Shown: positions 22,330-30,461 of the stretch, in pieces
Layout of the letters: the number at the start of each line of letters is the position of its first letter
Numbering within the stretch: position 1 is the stretch's first letter
Translations under genes and position numbers: made by a program
DNA from: Ancylobacter koreensis
GTDB taxonomy: Bacteria; Pseudomonadota; Alphaproteobacteria; Rhizobiales; Xanthobacteraceae
Assembly (NCBI RefSeq): GCF_023016525.1
Contig: NZ_JALKCG010000005.1
Location: 124,001-188,000, forward strand
Direction of reading: 5' to 3'
Length of the DNA: 64,000 nt
The notes under the pieces: generated by a model
Told to the model about the DNA's origin: nothing
The model's input: the letters and a program-made list of their open reading frames with translations, nothing else
The model's database searches: none

Positions 22330-24591
22330 TTGACCGACACGCCGAACGATAAGCCGGAAGACGCGCCGCAGGACGACGCGCCCCCGCAGAACGTGCCGCA
22401 GGCCGCCCCCGAGGGTGGGCCCGCGCCGTCGCGATTCCGCCGGCGCCTGCGCAATGTGCTGCTCGCCGTCGATTCCTGGATCGACAGTTCGATCTACAAT
22501 GGCGGCGTCGGCCTGCGCTCGGGCTGGGACAGCTTCGTCGCCTTCACCGAGCGCTTCAACGTGCAGGGCCCCGGCCGCTGGGCGATCTCGCTCGCTTCCG
22601 AGGGCATGACCTGGGGCGCGGTTGGCGCGGTTCTGATGCTGGCGCTCGCCGTGCCCGCCTTCCGCGAGACCTCCGACGACTGGCTCAAGCGCGCCGAACT
22701 GTCCGTCACCTTCCTCGACCGCTATGGCAACACCATCGGCGAGCGCGGCATCCGCCACAACGACACGGTGCCGCTGGAGGAATTCCCCGACCATCTCATA
22801 AAGGCGGTGCTCGCCACCGAGGACCGGCGCTTCTACGAGCATTTCGGCATCGACATTCCCGGCACCTTCCGCGCCGTGCTGTCGAACGCGCGGGCGGGCG
22901 GCGTGGTGCAGGGCGGCTCCTCGCTCACCCAGCAGCTTGCCAAGAACCTGTTCCTGTCGAACGAGCGCACGCTCGAGCGCAAGATCAAGGAAGCGTTCCT
23001 GGCACTGTGGCTGGAGTTCCACCTCACCAAGAACCAGATACTCAAGCTCTATCTCGACCGCGCCTATATGGGCGGCGGCGCCTTCGGCGTGGACGCGGCC
23101 TCGCAGTATTATTTCGGCAAGTCCGCGCGCGACGTGAACCTCGCCGAGGCGGCCATGCTGGCCGGCCTGTTCAAGGCGCCCTCGCGCTTCGCCCCGCATG
23201 TGAACCTGCCGGCCGCGCGCGGGCGCGCCTCCGTCGTGCTCGACAACCTCGTCGACGCCGGCTTCATGACCGAGGGCCAGGTGTTCGGCGCCCGCCGCAA
23301 CCCGGCGACGCCCGTCGACCGCAAGCAGGACGACCTGCCCGAATATTATCTCGACTTCGCCTTCGACCAGGTGAAGCGCATCGTCGACAAGCTGCCCAAG
23401 GATTTCGCCGAGCGCTCCTTCATCGTGCGCACCGCGCTCGACCCCAATATCCAGAAGGCCGCCGACACCGCCATACGCGACAGCCTGAAGCAGTTCGGCA
23501 AGGATTACGGCGCCAGCCAGTCCGCCATGGTGGTGATGGAGCCGAACGGCGCCGTGCGCGCCATGGTCGGCGGGCGCGACTATGGCGAGAGCCAGTTCAA
23601 CCGCGCCACCGACGCGCTGCGCCAGCCCGGCTCGTCCTTCAAGCCCTATGTCTACACGGCGGCGCTGATGACGGGGAAGTTCAAGCCGCAGACCATCGTG
23701 GTGGACGGGCCGATCTGCATCGGCAACTGGTGCCCGCAGAATTACGGCCGCTCCTATGCCGGCTCGATCACGCTGATCAACGCGCTCACCCGCTCGCTCA
23801 ACACGGTGGCGGTGAAGCTCGCCGAGGCCATCGGGCGCGGGCGCATCGTCGACCTCGCCCACGCCATGGGGGTGAAGAGCGAGCTCAAGATCACCCGTGC
23901 GCTGCCGCTCGGCGCGGCTGAGGTCACCGTGCTCGATCAGGCGACCGGCTACGCCGTCTTCGCCTCCGGCGGCCTGTCGGTCGATCCCCATGCGGTGGTG
24001 GAGATGCGCACCCCCGCCGGCGAGCCGGTGTGGAGCTTCGCGCAGAACGGGCCGAAGCCCCATCAGGTGATCCCGCCGGAGATCATCGCCATGATCAACC
24101 CGATGCTGAACAGCGTGGTGGAGAACGGCACCGGCCGCCGCGCCATGATCCCTGGCACCAAGGTCTCCGGCAAGACCGGGACCACCAACGCCTACCGCGA
24201 CGCCTGGTTTGTTGGATTTACTGGTAATTACGTAGGGGCGATCTGGTTCGGCAATGACGACTACGCCTCCACCCGCAAGATGACCGGCGGCTCGCTGCCG
24301 GCGATGACGTGGCAGAAGGTGATGGCCTTCGCCCACCAGGGCATCGAGATCAAGCCGACGCCGGGGCTGGGCAACCAGCCAGCCCCCGTGCTCGACGGCG
24401 CGGTGGCGCAGGCCTCGCCCCTGCAGATCGACGGCGTGCAGCGCCCGGTGACGCTGAGCCCGGCCGCCGCCGAGCGGCTGATGGCGCTCTCCGCCCGCCT
24501 GCGCGAGGCGGCCGCCCAGCCCGTGCGCCGTCCCACCGCCGCCGCCGATCCGTCACCTGTCACCGGCGTCGCCCTCACCGGAGCCAACTGA
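22330..24591 (+). CDS. Class A penicillin-binding protein (PBP1A type)
   Basis: A bifunctional peptidoglycan synthase of 753 residues from the TTG at 22330 (TDTPNDKPEDAPQDD...); an ATG at 22288 would add 14 residues. The TTG is favoured because a TATAAG-type -10 sits between the two starts. A cytosolic Pro/Asp-rich tail precedes one membrane helix (near 95-115). The transglycosylase domain has catalytic Glu164 in LATEDRRFYEHFGID. The transpeptidase has SSFK (Ser435), SLN, and KTGTT (Lys615). A rare-codon patch at 24208-24237 encodes FVGFTGNYVG. Neighbours are divergent or follow after a gap, so it is probably monocistronic. Confidence 0.93.
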   Translation: MTDTPNDKPEDAPQDDAPPQNVPQAAPEGGPAPSRFRRRLRNVLLAVDSWIDSSIYNGGVGLRSGWDSFVAFTERFNVQGPGRWAISLASEGMTWGAVGAVLMLALAVPAFRETSDDWLKRAELSVTFLDRYGNTIGERGIRHNDTVPLEEFPDHLIKAVLATEDRRFYEHFGIDIPGTFRAVLSNARAGGVVQGGSSLTQQLAKNLFLSNERTLERKIKEAFLALWLEFHLTKNQILKLYLDRAYMGGGAFGVDAASQYYFGKSARDVNLAEAAMLAGLFKAPSRFAPHVNLPAARGRASVVLDNLVDAGFMTEGQVFGARRNPATPVDRKQDDLPEYYLDFAFDQVKRIVDKLPKDFAERSFIVRTALDPNIQKAADTAIRDSLKQFGKDYGASQSAMVVMEPNGAVRAMVGGRDYGESQFNRATDALRQPGSSFKPYVYTAALMTGKFKPQTIVVDGPICIGNWCPQNYGRSYAGSITLINALTRSLNTVAVKLAEAIGRGRIVDLAHAMGVKSELKITRALPLGAAEVTVLDQATGYAVFASGGLSVDPHAVVEMRTPAGEPVWSFAQNGPKPHQVIPPEIIAMINPMLNSVVENGTGRRAMIPGTKVSGKTGTTNAYRDAWFVGFTGNYVGAIWFGNDDYASTRKMTGGSLPAMTWQKVMAFAHQGIEIKPTPGLGNQPAPVLDGAVAQASPLQIDGVQRPVTLSPAAAERLMALSARLREAAAQPVRRPTAAADPSPVTGVALTGAN

Positions 24592-24602
24592 CCCCGCCGC
24601 GA

Positions 24603-24642
24603 TCGACCTCGCCCAATTGACCTCGCCCAATTGACCTCGCCT
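24603..24642 (+). repeat. Short 14-bp tandem repeat
   Basis: CGACCTCGCCCAATTGACCTC shows a 14-base unit (TGACCTCGCCCAAT) repeated nearly three times in the 126-bp gap after the penicillin-binding protein gene. It looks like slippage-prone spacer sequence; no hairpin or function is evident. Confidence 0.7.
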
Positions 24643-24717
24643 CCGCTTGCGCCCATCCATGTGGCGCCCATTCCCATGGCGCCCGGCGGGCGCCGTTCCA
24701 CCGGATAGCTGCCGCCC

Positions 24718-25293
24718 GTGCGTTCCCTGCTGTTCATCCTGACCCTCGCCATCGGCACCGCCGTCGGGCTCGGCCTCACCTGGATCACCACGGTGGACGG
24801 CTACGGGCCCGGCCTCGTGCGCTCGGGGCCATGGGCGGCCTGGCCGAAGGCGGGCACGGAGACCGCCGACCCCTATGCCCGCGCCGCCCTCGCCCGCGCC
24901 GGCGAACTGCCGCTGGAGCTGGCGGACGGCATCGCCTTCGTCGCCTCCACCGATTCGGCAGGGCGGGCGCTCGACGGGCGCTGCGACATCCGCCTGACCG
25001 GCGAACTGCCGCAGGCCCGCTTCTGGACGCTGACCGTCACCGATGGACAGGGCCGGCTGATCGAGAACGCCGCCGACCGCACCGATTTCACCAGCGCCGA
25101 AGTCGTGTGGAACCGCGACGGCACGCTCGACGTCGCGCTCGGCCCGCGCGCCCGGCCGGGCAACTGGCTGCCGACCGGCGCGCGCGACCGCATCGTGCTC
25201 ACCGTCCGGCTCTACGACACCTCGGTGGGCCTGGCGAGCCGCACCAGCGACGCCCCCGTCATGCCCGCGCTGGTGACGGAGAGCTGCCCATGA
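24718..25293 (+). CDS. DUF1214 domain membrane-anchored protein
   Basis: A 191-residue GTG-started protein with one N-terminal membrane helix (LLFILTLAIGTAVGLGLTWITT) and a periplasmic DUF1214 jelly-roll domain (ARFWTLTVTDGQGRLIENAADRTDFTSAEVVWNRDGTLDVALGPRARPGNWLPT). The GNWLPT end and RIVLTVRLYD strand are typical. Its stop overlaps the ATG of a DUF1254 protein (ATGA). In many genomes DUF1254 and DUF1214 are fused in one protein; here they are a coupled pair, which suggests they form one complex. The biochemical role is unknown. Confidence 0.85.
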   Translation: MRSLLFILTLAIGTAVGLGLTWITTVDGYGPGLVRSGPWAAWPKAGTETADPYARAALARAGELPLELADGIAFVASTDSAGRALDGRCDIRLTGELPQARFWTLTVTDGQGRLIENAADRTDFTSAEVVWNRDGTLDVALGPRARPGNWLPTGARDRIVLTVRLYDTSVGLASRTSDAPVMPALVTESCP

Positions 25294-25835
25294 AGCGGCT
25301 GATCCTGCCTATTCTCGCCGGCCTCGTGCTGGGCGGCATCGTGCATCTGGTGGCGGTGCTGATCCTGCCCTACCTCTCCGAGCAGGACGCCTATGCGCGC
25401 CTCTCGGCGGTGGGAGAGCCCAACCGCGTCGCGGCAATCGACGACCCTTCCGCACTCGGCGCGGTGCTGCCGGCGACCGACCCCGCCTTCGTCTCGGCGG
25501 TGTGCCTCTATGATCTCAGCGACGGGCCGCTGAAGGTGCGGGTGCCGACCACCGAGGACTACACCTCAGTCTCGTTCTACACGCGCTACGGGCTGCCCTT
25601 CTACGCGATCAACGACCGCTCGGCCGGGCGCAGCATCATCGAGCTCGACCTGATGAACGGCAAGCAGCGCGCCGCGCTGCCGGAGGATGAAGAAGTCACC
25701 GCCGCCGACCGGCTGATCGTCGAATCGCCGAGCAATGAGGGCATCGTGCTCATCCGCGCCATGGTGCGCGAGCGCGGCGCCCGCGACGAGGTGCGCGCGC
25801 GCATGGAACTGGCCAGTTGCGGGCCCGCCTCATAG
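25290..25835 (+). CDS. DUF1254 domain membrane-anchored protein
   Basis: A 181-residue protein with an N-terminal membrane helix (LILPILAGLVLGGIVHLVAVLILPYL) followed by a compact DUF1254-like domain (FVSAVCLYDLSDGPLKVRVPTTEDYTSVSFYTRYGLPFYAINDR). The ATG overlaps the stop of the DUF1214 gene. It is short compared with the full-length DUF1254 proteins of about 400 residues, so the two small proteins likely act as split halves. Its TAG abuts the stop of a minus-strand small gene with no spacer. Confidence 0.85.
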   Translation: MKRLILPILAGLVLGGIVHLVAVLILPYLSEQDAYARLSAVGEPNRVAAIDDPSALGAVLPATDPAFVSAVCLYDLSDGPLKVRVPTTEDYTSVSFYTRYGLPFYAINDRSAGRSIIELDLMNGKQRAALPEDEEVTAADRLIVESPSNEGIVLIRAMVRERGARDEVRARMELASCGPAS

Positions 25836-26009
25836 CGGCTCTCGGCGCTCTCCTGCGGCAAGCGCCGCCGGCGCATCGGGATGGCGGATGAGCTGGACCA
25901 CCGGCAGGATGACGACCTGCGCTGGCCCGCGCACCGGCTCGGCACTCGCATCGACGCCGCGCGGCTTCGCGGGCATTCGGCACATCGGAAACGGCACCAC
26001 CGCGCCCAT
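25830..26009 (-). CDS. Small 59-residue protein, possibly real
   Basis: A minus-strand frame (MGAVVPFPMCRMPAKPRGVDASAEPVRGPAQVVILPVVQLIRHPDAPAALAAGERREPL). The VVPFP opening and RGPAQVVILPVVQLIRH segment resemble small widespread alphaproteobacterial proteins that I cannot name. The stop directly abuts the stop of the convergent DUF1254 gene. It lies divergent from the DUF2336 gene, and the 137 bp upstream look AT-rich and promoter-like. A longer start is at 26021. Evidence is moderate. Confidence 0.45.
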   Translation of the reverse strand: MGAVVPFPMCRMPAKPRGVDASAEPVRGPAQVVILPVVQLIRHPDAPAALAAGERREPL

Positions 26010-26146
26010 CGCGCCCTCCACCGTTCGACCTGATATCGGACAGTACGTGCGATTATGGTTAACGGCTTTCTAACGTTCGCCGCCTAGCTTGGTTCCGCGC
26101 CCCCGCTCGGGAGCGCGAGTGCCATATCGCGAGCAGCCCGCCGCCC

Positions 26147-27538
26147 ATGACTTCCACGCCCGGCTCCGGCCCTTCCGATTCGACCGAGGCGACGCGCCGC
26201 CTGCCGCCGGACACGCGGCCGGAGATGCTGCGGCTGCTGGTGCATGAGTTCCTCAAGCATCCGGTCCGCAACGAGGCGGCGGAGGCGCGTTTCGTGACGC
26301 TGGCTACGCGCCTGATCGCGGCGGTGGACGTGCCGGTGGCCGCCAAACATGTGAGGGAGTTGGCCCCGCACCCCGCCGTGCCGCGCGCGCTGGCGCTCTA
26401 CATGGCGACCGCCCCGCTTTCGCTGGCCGGCCCTTTCCTGCGCCTCTCGCCGGTGCTGGGCGAGGACGACCTCGCCATGCTCGCCGAGACCGCCGCGCCC
26501 TCGCATCTCGCCGCGATCGCGGCGCGGCGCGACGTCTCCCCTTCCCTCGCCAAGCGCCTCGCCGCGCTCGTCCATCGCCGCCGCGAGGCGGGCTGGGTCG
26601 AAGAGGCGCCGACCGTCGGGACGGAGGCAGAGAGGGTGACGGGCGAGCCGGAGGACGACGCCGGGGACGCACCGACCCTTGCCGGCTTTCCCGAGGCGCT
26701 CGAAAGCGCCCTCTCCCTGTCCATGGCCGAGCAAGACCGCGCCGGGCAGAACGTTTCCGAGAACGTCGAAGCTGACGACAACGATCTGCCCGCCATCGCC
26801 ACCGAACGGGAAATGACCGCGCCGGCGAGCGAGCCCGAGCCCGAGCTTCTCGCCCCTGCTTCGGTGGAAGTTGCCCCGGCGCCGGTCGTCGCGGAGGTTG
26901 CCCTCCCCGAATCTGACCTCCCCGAATCGCCTCTCCCCGACGCCGCCGAGCCTGTCATGGCCGAACCCGCGCCGGAGGAAGCGCCGGCCGCGCCGGCCCT
27001 GGCCGCTTCCGCCGAATTCTTCGCGGCCGGTCCGGAGGAGCGCGCCGCGCTCATCGCCCGCCTCGTCACCCTGCCGCCACTGCCGCTGGCCGAGCGGCCG
27101 GCCGTCCCGCCGCCGGGCTTCATCGACGCGCTGCTCGACGCCGCCCGAAACACCGGCACCGGCGCCCTCGCCGCCCTGCTGGCGCGGGCGCTCGGCGTCA
27201 GCGAGGACAATGCCGGGCGCATCGTGGCGGACGAGACCGGCCAGTCCATGGCCGTCGCGGCGCGTGCGCTCGGCCTGTCCTTCGCCATCCTCTCGCGCGT
27301 GCTGTTCCGCCTCCACCCGGTCGCCGGGCGCTCGACCGAGGACATGGCGCGGCTGGCTGAGATGTTCGATTCGCTCCCGCTCGCCAGTGCACAGCATCTG
27401 GTCGCCGCGTGGCGGGGCATGCGTAAGGCCGCCCGCGAGCGCGCCGAGGAGGCACCCTCCATGCGCAGCTTCGCCCAGCCCCATGCCGTGCCGCAGGCGG
27501 GCGCGAAGGCCGGCGAAGCCTCGTCCCGTAAAAGCTAG
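26147..27538 (+). CDS. DUF2336 domain protein
   Basis: A 463-residue soluble protein. The N-terminal half (residues about 20-140) shows the helical DUF2336 repeats: RPEMLRLLVHEFLKHPVRNEAAEARFVTLATRLI, then LAGPFLRLSPVLGEDDLAMLAETAAPSHLAAIAARRDVSPSLAKRLAALV. A long acidic, Pro-rich low-complexity linker covers about residues 155-285. A second helical block near 300-430 (GFIDALLDAARNTGTGALAALLARALGVSEDNAGRIV...) appears to be another copy of the same repeat type. The function of DUF2336 proteins is unknown. It runs convergent into the DUF1491 gene with overlapping ends. Confidence 0.85.
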   Translation: MTSTPGSGPSDSTEATRRLPPDTRPEMLRLLVHEFLKHPVRNEAAEARFVTLATRLIAAVDVPVAAKHVRELAPHPAVPRALALYMATAPLSLAGPFLRLSPVLGEDDLAMLAETAAPSHLAAIAARRDVSPSLAKRLAALVHRRREAGWVEEAPTVGTEAERVTGEPEDDAGDAPTLAGFPEALESALSLSMAEQDRAGQNVSENVEADDNDLPAIATEREMTAPASEPEPELLAPASVEVAPAPVVAEVALPESDLPESPLPDAAEPVMAEPAPEEAPAAPALAASAEFFAAGPEERAALIARLVTLPPLPLAERPAVPPPGFIDALLDAARNTGTGALAALLARALGVSEDNAGRIVADETGQSMAVAARALGLSFAILSRVLFRLHPVAGRSTEDMARLAEMFDSLPLASAQHLVAAWRGMRKAARERAEEAPSMRSFAQPHAVPQAGAKAGEASSRKS

Positions 27539-27879
27539 TCGGCGGAAATTTCCAGGAAGCTGCGGCCAGCGCGGTCCTCGATCTCGACGAACCAGAGGTC
27601 GGGGTCGAAGCCGATCTCGCGCGCCATCCGTGCCTCGACATCGGCCTCCGCGCTGCCGGCGGGAAGGATCGGCGCGAAGAAGCGCACGCCGGGCGCCGGC
27701 TCGGCCTCTAGCGACGGCAGGGCCGCGCCGTACAGCGCCGCGCACCCGTCCAGCGTCGCCACCTTCACGAAGATCGCCCCCGCCTCCTCGGCGCCGCGCC
27801 GGCGCACGGCGGCGAAGGCGCCCGCCCCGTTGGCCCGGCGCAGCAGCGCCGAGACCCAGATCGCGCTCTTCAACCGCAT
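27535..27879 (-). CDS. DUF1491 family protein
   Basis: A 114-residue protein starting MRLKSAIWVSALLRRANGAGAFAAVRRRGAEEAGAIFVKV, the hallmark of DUF1491, with FDPDLWFVEIEDRAGRSFLEI near the C-terminus. The family is restricted to alphaproteobacteria, and no function is known to me. Length agrees with the family. It is 6 bp downstream of the peptidoglycan-binding protein gene on the same strand, so the two form a likely operon, and its stop overlaps the DUF2336 stop from the other strand. Confidence 0.9.
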   Translation of the reverse strand: MRLKSAIWVSALLRRANGAGAFAAVRRRGAEEAGAIFVKVATLDGCAALYGAALPSLEAEPAPGVRFFAPILPAGSAEADVEARMAREIGFDPDLWFVEIEDRAGRSFLEISAD

Positions 27880-27885
27880 GGGCGC

Positions 27886-28557
27886 CTACTGGATGGTAAG
27901 GCCGGCGACGGCGTTGATCTCGCGCACCACGCGGTCGGAGATCTGGCCCGTCACCGGCAGCCGGCGGTCGCTCTCGAACTTGCGCACCGCCTCTTCCGTC
28001 GCCGCACCGAGCTTGCCGTCGACCTTTACGGGGCCGTAGCCGAGCTGGGAGAGCGCCTTCTGCACGGCCATCACGCGCGGCGACACCGGCACCTCGCCGG
28101 GCGGCAGCAGCGCGGCGGGCGCATTGGTCAGCGGAACCGGTGCGGCAGCGACGGGGGCCGGGCTCGCCGCCGGTTTCGGCGGAGCGGCGGGGCGCGAGGG
28201 CGGCCGCGGCGTCGCGACAGGCGCGGCTGCGAGACCGGCGAGCGGATCGGCCGGCGCCGTCTGCATCGGCGCGGCGGGCGCGGCAGCGGCGGGCGCAGGC
28301 GCCGGGGCGGCGGCCTGCGGGGCGGGAATGGCGCGGATATCGGCGGGCGCGGCGGCGGGCGTCGTGCTTCGACTGCCCGGCCGCCCCTGCTGGAGCGCGA
28401 GGGCGTTGAACAGCACGGCGGCGCTGGCGGTCGCCGCGACGAAAACCATGAAAAGGTCGGAACGCCGCCGGCCGGAACGATAGGGACGCCCCGCGACGCG
28501 CTCGCCGTCGAGGTCGATATCGTCTACCAGCAGGTCGCTCGCGTAGGATCGAGGCAT
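27886..28557 (-). CDS. Membrane-anchored peptidoglycan-binding protein
   Basis: A 223-residue protein with a cytosolic N-terminus, one membrane helix at about residues 34-55 (LFMVFVAATASAAVLFNALALQ), a long Ala/Pro-rich periplasmic spacer (about 60-155), and a C-terminal PG_binding_1 domain (VMAVQKALSQLGYGPVKVDGKLGAATEEAVRKFESDRRLPVTGQISDRVVREI). It likely tethers the inner membrane to cell wall. It is co-directional with DUF1491 with a 6-bp gap. The spacer is a low-complexity stretch where sequence drift is expected. Confidence 0.88.
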   Translation of the reverse strand: MPRSYASDLLVDDIDLDGERVAGRPYRSGRRRSDLFMVFVAATASAAVLFNALALQQGRPGSRSTTPAAAPADIRAIPAPQAAAPAPAPAAAAPAAPMQTAPADPLAGLAAAPVATPRPPSRPAAPPKPAASPAPVAAAPVPLTNAPAALLPPGEVPVSPRVMAVQKALSQLGYGPVKVDGKLGAATEEAVRKFESDRRLPVTGQISDRVVREINAVAGLTIQ

Positions 28558-28789
28558 GGAGACCGTGAATTGGGACAGCCGGCGGTAAGGCAGGAAGGCG
28601 CGCGGCGCGCGACGACGCGGCCCGGCCTCACAGTGCCATGGAGGGGTTTAAGCGAACCCTAAAACGGCGACGTGCTTAACGCCCGCTTTCTCCAAAAGGC
28701 CGGTTTTGCGTGATTGCGACATCGGTTGGTCAACCCCTGCCCGCTACTATGGCAGGTGAAGAAATGTGGGGACGACCGCGAGAAGGATC

Positions 28790-29305
28790 ATGTTCTTCCT
28801 GCTACGCATCGGTTTCTGGCTGACCCTCGTGTTCCTCCTGCTGCCGGCGGTGACGGGCGGGCCGTCGTCGCACGCGCCGCAGGGCGAACAGAAGGTCAGC
28901 GCGGTGGACGCGCTCTCGGCTGCCAGTTCCGCCGTGGCGGATGCCGGCGGCTTCTGCGCGCGCCAGCCGCAGGCCTGCGTGATCGGCGCCGGGCTGATCG
29001 AGCTGATCGGCGAGCGTGCCGAGGCCGGCGCGCGCTTCGCCCTCAGCTACATCTCCGAACAGATCGTCGAGGAAAAACGCAAGGCGGCGGCGCGCGCGGC
29101 CGGCGCCGCGCCGGGCGACACGCTCACCACCCACGACCTCAGCCCCGCCTGGAAGGGGCCGGGAGCGCCGGCCGCGGCGATTCCGGCGAACGCGTCGAAC
29201 GAAGTCACCGGCTCGACCGGGCGCGCGCCGGCCAATGCACCCGCCGCCGCGCCCGTCCCGCCCGCCGGCATGGCCGTGCCGCTGCCGCCCAAGCGGCCGG
29301 CCTGA
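28790..29305 (+). CDS. DUF5330 family membrane protein
   Basis: A 171-residue protein starting MFFLLRIGFWLTLVFLLLPAV (one membrane helix) and then VSAVDALSAASSAVADAGGFCARQPQACVIGAGLIELIGERAEAGARFALSYISEQI, the DUF5330 core with a conserved CARQP...C pair. A Pro/Ala-rich C-terminus follows. The ATG at 28790 has AGAAGGA upstream; a GTG at 28766 is the alternative. Function unknown. It precedes sufE by 73 bp on the same strand and is separated from it by its own promoter-like CTATAT. Confidence 0.85.
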   Translation: MFFLLRIGFWLTLVFLLLPAVTGGPSSHAPQGEQKVSAVDALSAASSAVADAGGFCARQPQACVIGAGLIELIGERAEAGARFALSYISEQIVEEKRKAAARAAGAAPGDTLTTHDLSPAWKGPGAPAAAIPANASNEVTGSTGRAPANAPAAAPVPPAGMAVPLPPKRPA

Positions 29306-29378
29306 ACGTGCTGCCTGAGCGAGCGCGCCATTGCGCTCGCCCTGCCCCCGCCCCTATATGCGGGCGCGAGAGGCGCCG

Positions 29379-29813
29379 ATGACATCAAAGATCGACAGCA
29401 TCATCGAGGATTTCGAACTCCTCGACGATTGGGACGACCGCTACCGCTATCTGATCGAGCTCGGCCGCGCGCTGCCGCCCTTTCCGGAGGCGGAACGCAC
29501 CGACGCCACCAAGGTGCAGGGCTGCGCCAGCCAGGTCTGGCTGGTGAGCGAGACGGCGGCAGGGACGGACGGCCCGCGCCTGGGATTCCTCGGCGATTCC
29601 GACGCCCATATCGTGCGCGGCCTCATCGCCATCCTGCTGGCGCTCTATTCCGACCGGCCGGCGCGCGAGATCGTCGCCACCGATCCCGCCGCCGTGTTCG
29701 CCCGCATCGGCCTCAAGGACCATCTGAGCCCGCAGCGCTCCAACGGCCTGCGCTCCATGGTGGAGCGCATCCGCGCCGACGCGAGCCGCGCCCTCGCCAG
29801 CGCGGCATCATAG
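29379..29813 (+). CDS. sufE: SufE-type cysteine desulfuration protein
   Basis: A 144-residue SufE protein that takes persulfide sulfur from SufS during iron-sulfur cluster assembly. The acceptor is Cys49 in TKVQGCASQVW. The opening SIIEDFELLDDWDDRYRYLIELGRALPPFPEAERTDA and the end FARIGLKDHLSPQRSNGLRSMVERIRADA are strongly conserved. The ATG at 29379 follows a CCTATATGC -10-like box about 25 bp upstream. No other suf genes are near, which is usual for alphaproteobacterial sufE. The last codons lie inside a tandem hairpin array. Confidence 0.94.
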   Translation: MTSKIDSIIEDFELLDDWDDRYRYLIELGRALPPFPEAERTDATKVQGCASQVWLVSETAAGTDGPRLGFLGDSDAHIVRGLIAILLALYSDRPAREIVATDPAAVFARIGLKDHLSPQRSNGLRSMVERIRADASRALASAAS

Positions 29814-29926
29814 GACGTTTTCCCGCGCCCTGGCCGGCGCGGCTTCCTGAGTGCCCTTTGCCGCGCCCTCGCCGGCGCGGCATCATAGGACGTTTTTCTG
29901 CGCCCTCGCCCGCGCGGCTTCCTAGC
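29785..29926. repeat. Four-unit tandem array of GC-rich hairpins at the sufE 3' end
   Basis: Four units of about 37-38 bp follow one another, each built on a core like GCCGCGCCCTCGCCGGCGCGGC (8-bp inverted arms, 6-base spacer) and ending in a CATCATAGG or CTTCCT(G/A)G-type end. Units start near 29785, 29822, 29860 and 29898. Units 1 and 3, and units 2 and 4, are closest, so a 75-bp pair was duplicated. The array begins inside sufE and ends at the stop of the convergent DUF6456 gene. It probably acts as a transcription barrier. Confidence 0.78.
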
Positions 29927-30461
29927 CGCTCTCCCCCGCCTCGCCGGCCTTCCAGGCCCGCATGCGGGTCCGCTCCGGGCCGTGGGCGGCCTCGGCGAGG
30001 CCGTAATGGCGGGCCAGCCGGTCGAGCGCCAGCGCCAGCACCACCTTGGCGGTGCGCGCCGGCCAGCCGCGCTCGCGCTCGACCTGTTCGAGCCCCTTCA
30101 GGAAGCAGCACACATCCATCAGCAGGCCGGCGAATTCCGGCCCCGCCGCGTCGAGCGCGCGCGACAGGCGCTGGCGCGCCGCCAGCGCCGCCTCGGGAAT
30201 GGAAAGGCCCGCCGCGTTGCGGTTGGCGCTGCGGGCGACCGCGCTCCAGTCGCTGGTGAGGCGCGGCGTCATCCCGGCGCGGGTGAAATCCGCCCGCAGC
30301 CGCTCGCCGGCCACGAGCTGCGCCCCGCTCACCAGCGCGGCGCCGTCCCGGCCCTTGCGGCGGGCGAGCCAGCCGAGCGGGCTCTCCTCCAGATCCACCG
30401 CGACGAGGCTGCGCACGCCCTCGATCTCGACCTCGACGCGCTCGGTCCGCCGCTCAGCCAT
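29922..30461 (-). CDS. DUF6456 domain protein
   Basis: A 179-residue protein with ATG at 30461 (MAERRTERVEVEIEGVRSLVAVDLEESPLGWLARRKGRDG). The DUF6456 region spans the rest: ISGAQLVAGERLRADFTRAGMTPRLTSDWS-type block (here VSGAQLVAGERLRADFTRAG), then LSRALDAAGPEFAGLLMDVCCFLKGLEQVERERGWPARTAKVVLALALDRLARHYGL. The family sits beside a DnaA-domain-IV-like protein in many Hyphomicrobiales, and here they overlap by 8 bp, so they are likely coupled. A replication or cell-cycle role is possible but unproven. Confidence 0.88.
   Translation of the reverse strand: MAERRTERVEVEIEGVRSLVAVDLEESPLGWLARRKGRDGAALVSGAQLVAGERLRADFTRAGMTPRLTSDWSAVARSANRNAAGLSIPEAALAARQRLSRALDAAGPEFAGLLMDVCCFLKGLEQVERERGWPARTAKVVLALALDRLARHYGLAEAAHGPERTRMRAWKAGEAGESG

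Noticed and set aside
22231-24336. Minus-strand frame of about 700 codons opposite the penicillin-binding protein
   Set aside because: Composition is Arg/His/Asp-rich without motifs, and the plus strand contains all catalytic motifs of PBP1A. A shadow frame.
29785-29926. CRISPR array
   Set aside because: Four GC-rich units overlap coding ends, have no unique spacers and no cas genes nearby. They are tandem hairpins.
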